Part shown: piece by piece, positions 24,842 to 36,800 of the stretch
Layout of the letters: each line of letters opens with the position of its first letter
Numbering within the stretch: position 1 is the stretch's first letter
Source: Microvelia longipes
Lineage: Eukaryota > Arthropoda > Insecta > Hemiptera > Veliidae
NCBI GenBank assembly: GCA_018340805.1
Contig: JACMZG010001863.1
Coordinates: 27,128,441 to 27,192,440, forward strand
Length of the DNA: 64,000 nt
Direction: 5' to 3'
Program-made: the position numbers and the translations under genes
Notes under the pieces: generated by a model
Seen by the model: only the letters and a program-made list of their open reading frames with translations
Database searches by the model: none
Told to the model about the DNA's origin: nothing

Positions 24842-25157
24842 TTGATCAGTGACTCCTCCCACCTTTTAAAATTAAAGTTTTTTTTTAAATTCGCTAAAAT
24901 TAAAAATGACTGATGATGCCATATAAAAGGATCACTCTACAGACAATACTAGTACGCTAATCTTAACAAGCTTCTGGAAGCTCTTATATGTTATCGTTTG
25001 TCACAAGTTATATTTTTCAGAACCATGCCGTTAGAGATTATATGCTGTATGGTTTAGTTACATATAACAAACGATGGTTCTTCTATCGTATACCATCATT
25101 AGACGGAGCTTGATTTTGATCAAATTTAATTAATTTTGTGAACAAACTATTGTTTAA

Positions 25158-25323
25158 ACACATGGCTAAAATCAGTTGACAGCGGGGGTAAATAGTGTTA
25201 AAGAATCAATGAGGTTGGTCCGATTTGAAATGTTGGGCGTGGTTTAACATCCAGGAATAACCTCATTGATTTCCCACGCATGGTATTATTTTCCCACGCT
25301 GTCAACTGATTTTAGCCGTGTGT
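25158..25323. mobile_element. Short inverted-repeat element (MITE) of the ACACACGGC family
   Basis: 166 bp bounded by ACACATGGCTAAAATCAGTT on the left and its near-perfect complement on the right, continuing through GACAGCG. The same termini bound a 903-bp element at 51027-51929, so this is a deletion derivative. No coding capacity. Confidence 0.85.
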
Positions 25324-27619
25324 TACACTATAAAATTTGTTATAGGTTAACTTGTAAGACACGCTATGGAAGTATGTTGCGGTTCTGTCGAAACATATTT
25401 AACTAATACCATTAGACCAAAACCGACCACTCAAAATCCTTTATTATAAAAACAAACAAAATTGTCTTGGTCATTTAATGTGACGTATTGAATTAAGAAT
25501 GGTGAATCAGGAATCAACAAAATGTGTAATAATAATAAGAATATTTCTTTCAATCAAACAAAAAATTACAAATACATATTACAAAAATATTTTTCCCAAT
25601 GTGTGTTTTTTTTAAATATTTATTACTAAAACATTTATGTTTCATTAATAATTTGGCGATCTTACGAAGGAGTATAATAAGATTAAATTGGAATCCATAT
25701 TATTTTCAATTTTAACTTACAACTATGCGATATTTAAAAATATTATTTATTCATAGCAATAATTTGATCATTCATTTAAAACATATCTTGTTGTTGTTGA
25801 ACATCCCAATTGCACTTGTTTTGTTGTTTGGTATCTCAATATAACGTACTCAGTATTTAGTACCTTATTATCTCTTGGTGTTTTTCGAACTGTGGGAACT
25901 ATTATTTAATTCTTTGACCTTAATCTCTAGATTAGGTTATAATAAGTTCAGTGGTAAACTCTTTGAGTGTGTAAGACTAAAGAACGGGTGCTAGTTCTGG
26001 ATGGCGTCAAAAGAAATGCGGCCATTATGATTCATGAGGTCAATGGTACATCTTAATGGTACAATAATAATACGATTCGTGTCGTTATGCAGGTAGGGGT
26101 GGATTCTACTTCCATTGTCAGCTTTCAGTCCCTTGTAAAAATAAAATTAAAAATATATATTTTTTTGTCTGCTGCCGTCCCCTGGAAGTTGTTTCTGTTA
26201 ATTCGTCATTATTTTAGACATTTTTAAGAATTATCGTAGACAATTACCCTTCTTTTGAAAAGCGCTACTATTAACTTGATTAACGCTATTGTGTCAAGTA
26301 GAAAATAATTTCTATCTTTTTATCATTTGTTTGTTTTGATCAAATTTTATTAGCGAATCTTATCAGAAAATTACGCTTTTGAGGACGTTTAAATAAGAAA
26401 GGTAGAGGGGGGAGGTTCTTTAAGTATTAAGGCGGTATTTACCCTAACCGGAAAAATATCTTCGGGGGGTGGAGACATTTCTGTTTAGCTCACCAGGAAT
26501 TTTCTCGACTCTCACTTTCTCGAACAAACAAACTTTTGATTGTTTCTATTCAACAAATAATAGTCTACCCTGATTATTAATAATTGTAATAATACCTTTC
26601 CCTAAAATGAAATTTTAAAATTATTTTTTAATATTATTACCTGTTTCTCCAGTGTCTGAAATTTTGTGTTGTAACCCTACTTTATCAAGGTAAAAATAAT
26701 ACATTTAGCTCATATTTGACCCAAATCAGTTAAAAATTAAGGAACTTATTTGTAGTAAAAGATTTGAGTTGGCGTGTCGGTCTTCAAGGATATAAAGCTA
26801 ACAAAAAATACATTGTTGCCAATATTGTCAAATCAATATTATTAATTACAAATCATATGCAGTATATACATTGAAAACTATCCTCCCTAGTTAGGATTCG
26901 CTTCATTTATTCTCACCCCCATCGAACTTGTAAAATCGAAACATCTTCGACAATTACCGCGCTTAAGGCTGTTAAACGCACTTGAACGGACAAGAAAAGA
27001 TTTGTCAAAAATACAAGAGCAAAAAGAATAAGATTGATCAAAAAGAGTACTTCAATGAAAATCAAGTTTAGCCAGAACAAAAATTAAACTTTTATCCGGG
27101 TACCACAGCAGAAAGCAGGACCAGAACGCAACTTTTTATACCAAGATGCAACTAATGACATAACGACTCAATATGATAAAATACTACTCACGACCTCTTA
27201 TAAATTACTTTTTAAAGCGAAATCCCATATTTTTGGGATCTACGCAATAATTTAGTTATACAGTACTGCCCAATTTTATTTACATTTTAAAATTAACAGT
27301 GCTGTTTTCAACCATAAAAATTACAAATTAAAAGAAATTCAATCATAATGGAAATAAGAAATTTACTTGATTCAGTATTACGTTTTTGTTGTTTCCCTAC
27401 TATTGAGCATTTAACACTCACATCTCTTGTTTAAAGGACGTTTATCAAAAACATTATGTTTTGATTTATATCTGTATTTTATACTTATTATTAGATTGTT
27501 ATCAAAAGAGGGCCCTTTATTCTCCCTTTAGTAAAGGTATTAGGGCTGCAAGGTTGGTGTTTGAGTGACAGAGGGTGATGGAATTATTCTACTCCCACTT
27601 TTAAAAAACACATCAGAGT
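25324..27619. other. Upstream region of the adhesion gene, no gene seen
   Basis: AT-rich intergenic sequence. No ORF or repeat of the families above was recognised, apart from a diverged TCGCTTCATTTATTCTCAC word near 26890. Enhancers cannot be judged by eye. Confidence 0.4.
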
Positions 27620-27624
27620 GTTCT

Positions 27625-27763
27625 CTGCGTTCAGTCAGTCTATCACGTACCTTCCACAAAGAGTTGGTTCCGTACTTTTATAATGATTAAGTTTTCGTAA
27701 AAATTATCCAGTGTTAAAGTTTTTTTATATTTAAATAAATTATTATTGAAATAATTAGGAAAA
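27625..27763 (+). promoter_or_regulatory. Probable core promoter / 5' UTR of the Ig-FN3 gene
   Basis: Two overlapping arthropod-type initiators TCAGTC lie at 27631-27640. GGTTC at 27666-27670 fits the downstream promoter element consensus but sits about 2 nt beyond the ideal spacing from the second initiator. No convincing TATA box precedes them. The leader to the ATG at 27764 would be about 130 nt. Prediction by eye only. Confidence 0.35.
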
Positions 27764-27803
27764 ATGAAAACGATAGTGTTTTCCTGTTTACTTGCTGCTA
27801 TTC
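27764..27803 (+). CDS. Ig3-FN3 gene exon 1 (signal peptide)
   Basis: Encodes MKTIVFSCLLAAI plus one base of the next codon, then donor GTAAGT. Preceded by GGAAAA before the ATG. Choice of start: the first ATG after the putative initiator, giving a classical hydrophobic signal core. Phase 1 end. Confidence 0.85.
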
Positions 27804-30800
27804 GTAAGTAATTTTATATGTAATACGTTTAAATTAATCTTCGTACTTTTATTTGTAAACAAACGATATCTAATTTAAGGGAAAAATGATATAGCAATTC
27901 TTATTATAAATTATTGAATTTCATGTATTAAGAAAATCTGAACATTGTCAACTTACTTCCATACCTCTTATTCTCGTATGAAAGGAAAGTAAAGAATTTT
28001 GAAAAGTAAAATAGTAAGACCTCTTTTTAATTTTCCTCATTTATACCGTAGGTATAAAGGAAAAGTATTGTGTTTGCAAAAAGATCCGAAACCGGGATGT
28101 CACCGGAATTACCCGTTTCAGGCAATTTTAAGTCCTCCTGAGTGGTATTCGCAACGTTGCCTGTCTGTATGTGTATGTGTGTGTGTGTCTGTTATCATCG
28201 TAGCTCCCAGTTTTTTTTATGCTAGAGAGTTGAAACTTTGTACAAAAATCATTCTATAGCTGTAGTTGTGCTGTTCGGAAAACATTTTTTTTAAGACGCC
28301 ATTAACCCGCAATAATGACACAACAGAAGTTTCAAAAAAGTCATAAAACGCGGAAAAATTATGCAATCCGATTGAAATTTGGCACGCATGTACAGCCATG
28401 TATTAGACTATTATAAGTGCTAAATTTAATCTTATAATCTGCATTAGTTCAAGACTTGTATACATTTTTTTAAAATTTCTTTTAACAAAAAGAACATTAT
28501 AAAATGTTCTGATAAAAACATCTTTAATTAGAGTTTTATTTATTTGAATATTAATTTGTGTTCACTGCATTGCAGTATTTCAAACATCGCGGCAAGAAGG
28601 ATCTACTATTTATATGTACTGTCTATAAATAAATAGTAGTAGGCATATATTCCACTTGATTAAGGCCTTCATGTAAACATTCGTTAGCACTGAGTTGTAC
28701 TTATTCCTAGGTTAACAATTTTGGAATGAGTGTTACTTATGTGCCACGTTTCTTATAGTAGGACAAATCCTGATTACGCTACTGTATGTTTATAATTCTG
28801 TAGTTCTATTAACTTCTTAATAGAATGAGAGATTAGCATTATAGCATTAATAATCGTAGAGTTCACTCTTAAATACACTTTTCGTTGTCCTACATGCTTA
28901 TTATTTCTAATTTTTCTAATTCGTGAGTAACTATTAATCTGAATAAAACACATCTTTGTTTTTGTCATTCATAGTGGTCGTAATTTCTTTTGAAGTGTTA
29001 CCTCGGATACTGTTGTGTTTATAGTTCGTAATTTCTTTGTGAAAACGAATACCTTTTTTACAACGTTGGTATAAAAGATCTTTAAAGGATTGTTGTATTT
29101 AAAAACATTACAGGATTTGTGTCATACTATCTCGTGACTGCATTTATTAATGAGAATATGTTTTAAGTTTTATCCATTTATTGTCCTGAATGTTCTTAAT
29201 ACATGCTGTCAATCCTGAAAAAAGAAGCTTCCGTATCTATAGCCTTAGTAAAGAGTAAATAACCTATAAATTAACAAAGTGCAATAAATAAATGTAAACA
29301 ATAAGAGCTACACCCTAATCCTCATTGAAAAAAACACTGCATACTGTGCCAGCCATCGATGTAGTTCAGGCCTCTTTGAAGGTTCTTAGACAACTTTTCT
29401 GAGTAATTCAAAACATCATTATAGAATCACATTTAGGAAATTATCAAAGGAAAAACGTGCTTATAAAAAATGAGGGGGTAGGAGTGGGGGTGTATTTTTT
29501 GGAAGGGGGGACTCACTGATCTCGAATATATAAATATTGTTGAGATTTATGTATATACACATACATATACACATACATATGTATATATGTATGTGTATAT
29601 GTACGATATTTTTGTTCCTCGACGTTTTTATGGGACACGACAATTTTCGAACGCTTTCTTGGATATAAATGAAACTTGTTAGAATTATCAACCTTGTTAA
29701 TGACCCGAACCCTGTTTGTGTGACGTCAATTATCCACAATAATGACCCCACAAACATTTAAAAAATCACAATTCTTTAACAAGTCTTTAGATCTAGCTGA
29801 AATTTTGTATGGAAGTACTGATTTGTATGGTTAACAAAAAATATGAAGTTACATTTTATTATCAGAATAAGGCTTGGTGTTATTGAGTGACATATATAAC
29901 ATAATGTGAACAAATCACGTTTTTGACTGATATATTTGAAAATTCGCTTATATCGTGGCTGTATACCACTTATATAAACTAGTAATATGACGAACTGATA
30001 TAGGACAACAACCATGTGGCCGTAAAGCGACCACAAGGAGGCCCGGGGGCCGCAAAACGGTCCTCAGCACTGACGCTGTGAAGCGCCTATGAGGCCTAAA
30101 GCCTCTTGTTATTAAAGTAATTTTTAAACGCGTTGGATAAACCCCAAAATCTAATACGCTTTACCTGTCGTAGGACCTATTTCTTGCCAAGTTTTATTAA
30201 AATTGGATTAGTTGTTTGAGCTCTAAAAGAAATGTGCACATACATACTCTCATACCTATATACATTTAGACACGTGTTTTAATTTTTGTAATCTTTTGGT
30301 GCTGAAACGACTTCATTATAAAAATATGGTAGCAACGTTTTTACTAATCCCATGCTTCCTCTCCTTTTTAGGCTGAAAGGAAGCAAAAATAGCAAAACAT
30401 TAAGTCTCTTGAACAAAAGAACGAATTACTTGCAAATTATTGTTGCATAGCAATAGCCATAGAAACCTGATTTCTAGTAAAATATAAAGCACCATAACTT
30501 TAAAAACTAATTATTATTAACTGAGAATAGATATAAGACGAAAGATAAAGACGTACTTTATATTTACATTGGAATCGGTTACCGGGGTTATTTTTGTTAT
30601 AAGTTATTATTATTTAATTTACAATATTGTTTTTAACTTCCAATAAAACAAGCAAGCTTTAAAAGCAGCTCTAGAAGCTTGTCATGATGAATACAAATTT
30701 TACAATTAATATTAATCAATTTCAGTGAACTTTGATAATATTTTTGTTTAAATCCTTACAGCAATTCAAAGTAACCACCGAAACTAGTCGTAATCTACCA

Positions 30801-33800
30801 TGTTCATTGTTCATTACCTGTACTTTTGATTCAGTGCGTACTATATCTTACAATTTATAAAGTCAAAAAGGCAGACATGGGCTAGACCCTATGACACCGA
30901 CACCGAAACAAAAATTTCGTCTTACGAACAGCTGTTAATTTGACGGATTCTAACCATCTAATGACATCGGACTATTTTCAACGCCAATTTGTAACGTAAA
31001 TAAATGTGTATTTCAAAGTAGCAGGCTATCACCAATCCCAATTTTACCGCACAATAGAGACTCAAAGTTTATTTTTTCAAGAAAGTGCATGGATAATTGT
31101 CTTCTATTTAAGTGTTTACGATATTATGTTTTTTTTGCTCTAGTTAAAAAAATCTTATATATAAATTGACCTTTATTCAGTAGTAGTCTCTATTTCTCAT
31201 ATAAATAAGTCAATATTAACGTTCCATGTTGTTTCATAAGTATATTATATCGTACATCACGTGTATAACCTGCCCCTGTATTTTTTGTTCCACCTTTTTT
31301 TAGTTGCAATTGACAATATGGATTATCTAAGTTATCCTACTCGAAGATTTTATTTCTAAGTAAATAAATACATCTGCTGTCCGCTTCATATGCCACGGAT
31401 ATATACTTACCATTGTATTTATAGGTGTATTATATTTCAATATTAGTCAAAACGTAATTATTTTTCTTCCTCGAATATTGAATTACTTATATTATTGGCT
31501 TATTTAATTCTATATCTTTGTAATCAAGTCAATAATAAATTTTTAGAAGGATCTTCAAACTTCGCATATAGATTTTAAAGGTGTTGAAGAATAATTCTTC
31601 ATTCTTTTGATTACTAACAACCTCACTTTGTGTCATTACTGTACTTGATTTTGGTTACCTTTAGGTCGGTATTTAGTACTCGTATTATTGGTTGTAAAAT
31701 AATGATGTTTTTAAGTAGATTTTAAAACTGAGTAAGTCCTTTTTCTAATTTTAAATTAATTAGTCTAGCTTTTTTTTGAAATGGGAAGTGCTCCAAACCT
31801 ACTTAAATGAAAATTTTCCTACGAAAATATAACATAATTTTTATTCTGATCAATTAAGCCATAGCCATGCGAAACATGGCTGAATTAAGCAGAAAGTTTA
31901 GGCATGTAAAACATTACTAAATTGAAGAATAGTATTTATGGCGGAAATAACATTAAAAGTTTATTATCTCCGGTTCTAAGGTAACCATGAAAACCTTTAA
32001 TGGTATTATATTTCCTAATATTACTCCTCAATTGTCGTTCTTGTTTGGGTTTTCTACCCAAAAAAGGTTTTATAGCCATAATTTATTAAAAACGAAATCG
32101 TTGAAGACTACTTTTACTTAATGTCCTAAATATACATTCAGTCTGTCGGCGCCCTGATGAGTTAGACGTAACGAAACAGAGTGGGACATGACATTATCTC
32201 GAGCATCAATGATGACGAATGTCGAATGATGGAACAGTTCCAGATGTAGCATTGCATTTGCTTGTTACATTTCCTAGGTATCTCTCGAACAATTTAATTT
32301 TGTCCTAAATATACATTTACCTACTACTAATATAAAGCTAATACTAATTCTATAAATCAACCTACAAACCTGGATAATTCAAATTTAAACAGTTTTTATT
32401 AATTAAACATATCTTAATCTTTAAAAATTATTAAAATAAATTAATAAAGTATTATAAACTTGTTAAAATTACTTTTGAAAATTCAAAAATAAATGTCTTC
32501 TTAGATTTTTTCTCTTAGAACTTGAAATATTTATAATTTTAGTGTATTTTACACTCTATTTGGCTGATCCAAGAATATAAATTTTACATTGTTTGCCCAT
32601 GTTGATAATGGAATCTGAGATTGATTCAGAACATTTGAACAAAGAATGGTATTGAAAACATTGATATCTTTATCAGACACAAAGTTATCGTAACATGTTT
32701 TGTTACTAAAATAGTTTTAACTTGTATCTCTCTTGGGTGAACAGATGAAGGTTTGATGTGAAATCTGTTACCTTAATTTTATGGCTTCATAGCCTGTGTA
32801 AACAAATCACTCTTTTATGCCTTTTAGTTTTATATCTTTTCTTAATTTAAGACACACAAAGCTCTATTTTCGTGTTAATTTTGGTCTTAAAAATGTCTTT
32901 ACTAAATATATTGTGGGCTTATTGATATAAAATTGGGTTTTACTACTCCTAACCTTTGAAACAATTTAAATTTAACAATTGTTAAATTGTTAGGAAAAGT
33001 TCTAAATTATCTAAATTTTATAATCTAAAATTAAAATGAAGATGTCCCAAAGAACTCTTCAGAATAATGAAGAAGTCTTCACTCTTTAGATTAATAAAGA
33101 ACTTTTCACTCTTCAGAATAATAAAGAACTCTTCACTCTTTAGATTAATAAAGAATTTTTCACTCTTCAGAATAATGAAGAAGTCTTCACTCTTCAGATT
33201 AATAAAGAATTTTTCAAGAATATGAAGAAGTCTTCACTTTCAGAATTTTCACCTTCAGAATAATGAAGAAGTCTTCACTCTTCAGATTAATAAAGAATTT
33301 TTCACTCTTCAGAATAATAAAGAACTCTTCACTCTTCAGATGAATAAAGATGACCCAAAGAGGTTAAAATATATACCTCATTTTTTTAAAAATGCTTGTA
33401 GAAACTAAGTTAACCTTTTTCCAGTTTCCAAATGATTTTAAAATGTATTATAAAATTGTCTAAATTATCTTACAGAGCTTTTACTCTTTTAAAGTAGTTT
33501 GTAGTTTAGTCGCACGTGGAGTGTTTTAATGAAAACACAAATGTAACCACAAATAATTATCTGTGTAGTTCTTTTATAAAGGTAAGTGTTTTTAACCATT
33601 CGCAATCAGAATTTTATACGGGTTTCTCACATTTCTTTTAACATAATGATTTTCCTTATTTACCTACCCTTCCATTCGTGGCCGTATGTTCTAAAAGATA
33701 ATAATTAAAGATATATTTTTTGATACTACTACGTTTTGCAAAACATGAATAGTTGACTCAGTAAATTGTGCAAGAAACACACAGGAAATTAAGCAAAAAC

Positions 33801-36800
33801 TAAAAACTCGGGTACGGACTACGTCGATATTCTTCTTCAAAACTTTGAAATCTTTCGCTCGTCCTCAGAATTTTATAATCATCCAAAGCTTAAAGTAATA
33901 TTACTTCGCTCTCTTTACGCTTGACCCCAGAATAAAAAAGTGAATATTTAAAGTCAAGGATATTATGGTTACCTTCGGACTCGTTTCGCTCTCCCTCAAA
34001 ATGTCATGATTTTGATTTTGTCATGTTTTTTTTTTTTTTTTTTTTTTTTGTCTTTGACTAACCTCGGTCTCGCTACGCTCAACCTTAGAATATTTAGGCT
34101 AACATTAATTAACCCTGAGTTATAAAACTAAGGTTAATTAGGAAATAGTTGAAAGCTTTTGGCGGCCAGGCACCTTCAAGGTCTGTAGCGATTTTGTCAA
34201 TATTTATAAAGTAGCGAAAGATATCAAAATAAATTTAAGTGGGTCAATTTAATCCTCATAGATATAGATTAAGTGCCACAAAAACACGCACGAACAGCAT
34301 GATTAAAACTACTTATAATGTAATACAAATGCCTGTAAGGAATAATTTTGCTGAAACATCGGTTTCGGGCTTTTAGGGTGAACACAATACTTTTCCTTTG
34401 TACATGCGCTAGAAGAAGAAAAGTAAAAATACATCATAACATTTACTACAATTATATGTCGTTAACAATGGGCATCCTTCTACATTTTTATAAGTCGTAA
34501 ACTTAATATTGTTTCTACTTAACCACATGACGTACCCTCAGAACTAAAACATAACCTCTCCCTTTATTGTATTGTTTTCATAGAAATACAAAGCTACGTT
34601 GCATGGAGGAGCAGGAGCATAGTGCATTCAACTGCACATCTAGATAAGGGTGAGAATGCTACAATGAGATCACGCTATAAGTATCGACAAAACAAGTCAA
34701 AGTGATCTAATCATAGTATTCCGTCTTATTGTTTTTCCAAAGCTATCACTACTTTTTCTATTAAAAGTTTTGAAAGTGCGTCTCTCATGACTTCATTTCG
34801 TATATTCCCATGTAAAGTATTCTGTTAAATAACAAATCTAAGGGCCGCTTTGTGGCCAAATGGTTGTTGTTCTGTATCTGTTCGTCGTATTAATAGTTTT
34901 TTAAGTGGCGTGCTGCCACTATTTTAGCAAATTTCCAACTATATTGGTCGAAAAACGTGATATGTTTTCATAAAGTTATCAAAAGAAAAAATCGTAACCA
35001 AAGCAGATAATAACATTAAACTTCAAAAACATGTTTAACTTACGCAGTATATGCGTTTTAAATTTTAGCTCGTTCTGTTGACTTTTCGTGGTGTTGTGAT
35101 TCTTTTGTTTAGTCAAAAGTTTCACATCTTTGTTGTAATTAGTTTTGTTTAGTATATAATGGGTTAATGACGTGATAAAAAATGTATTAACTATAGGTTT
35201 CATTTCGATCCTTATAGTTTTAGCTGAAGTGTGCCATCAAAACCATAGAAGAGTACTATTATATTTGATATTGGAGAGTGTAGAACTAGTGAAGCCCTGC
35301 CCCCCTCAACATCAAACCTCATTTTTCTATTGGAAACTCGCTACAAATTTTATATATTAATATAAAACTGTGTTAACCTACTTTATGTTGATAAATATGA
35401 AATAGGTTTTTCTTTAAGGGTTAATAAATTTTGACGCATCTTTACGAAAAAACTATATTAATAGAATTAAATGTTCTTCTTATGAAAGCTTTATTTGCAG
35501 GTTTTTTGTTTAAAGTACTATAAGGTAGTAACCTTATAGTAGCCCGATAACCAGAAGGTTGTAACAGAAGATAAAATTGTTAGCTCCAAAATAAGTGCCT
35601 TTCTCATTCTAACCATTTCCACTGTACCTTCAAGTTTTTGTTCATTTCAATCTTTCTTGTTTGTAGTTTTGTTTATTATAATTTCATAGTACATCGCTAT
35701 TAGCGAATTTTCAAAGAAAATGACACTAAGGAGGTTTTCTGTATGTTTATTACTTAGCTAAGCAGAAGATAAGTTTTTATCTACTGAATCTTAAAAGGAA
35801 GCTGTCGTTGTATATGAGGACAGAATTACATTGGCTATTACTAATATTTATGTTTGTCATCATCTCATAATTGTGATGAAAATTACAATGTCCATCAGCT
35901 TGGCTATGGCTCCACCCTAAAAGATACTATTATGTCTATTGTTTTTTTTTTTCAATACCTGAGCTTTGCATTGTCCCTAAAGGAAGTTCAATGCTTCTAG
36001 TGTTGGTGTTTGACTATATGCAATAAAAGCAATCGTTTTTACTTAAGTAGTAAAATCACTTAAGTAAATTATTAAATTGCAAGAATGGTTTCATGAACAA
36101 ACCAACGTTTTATAAATCGTTCTCTTGACAGGACAGCTATTCGGTTTATTGTTGACTTAATGTTTGGCGGAATTGTGTCGTCAGAACTGTAAAAGAGTAC
36201 ATGTACACGTGATAATTGGGATTATAGAACTAATGAATACATAACGTCTTGAAATTTTAATTGTATGTTTTAATTATGAGCTATATTACACCTGAAGAAG
36301 GCATTTGCTTCTGTTAAAAAAAGTGTCAATAAAATTTATTATAATTATAAACATTCTTCCCCAAATATATAGGTAAAGAAACATGGCCCTGGGATTTATT
36401 ATTTCGGATGAAAAAGTTAGTTCCGGAGCCGGTTAGCAGGAGCGGAAGTGTGTTACTTGGTAGTTTCACCTTGCCAACTACGAGAATGCGCCACTGTATC
36501 TTGTTTTCTGCAAACTGTATCCGGCACTAAACTAATTGATATATTTTCTTAGAATAATAAAGACCAATTTCAAGTATAGTCTATCGACTACTTTAAAAAT
36601 CTTGACAGGTCAGTTTAAGCACCGCCGATTCTAAAGAAAAAACTCCCTGCAAGAAAGGAGCGGGAAAAAACTATGTAAACAAATCAGGTTATTTTACCCG
36701 TATTTTTCTTGGCGATGTTTTTTTTACATTTAATTTATGTAGTTTTATTTTATATATCATTTTATGATTAATTTGAAAGTAGTTTTTAAACAATGTAAAC

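Noticed and set aside
33054..33345. CRISPR-like array (regular 27-bp repeats)
   Set aside because: The units are directly contiguous, with no unique spacers, in an animal intron. It is a minisatellite. The same holds for 12783-12962 and 58835-59200.
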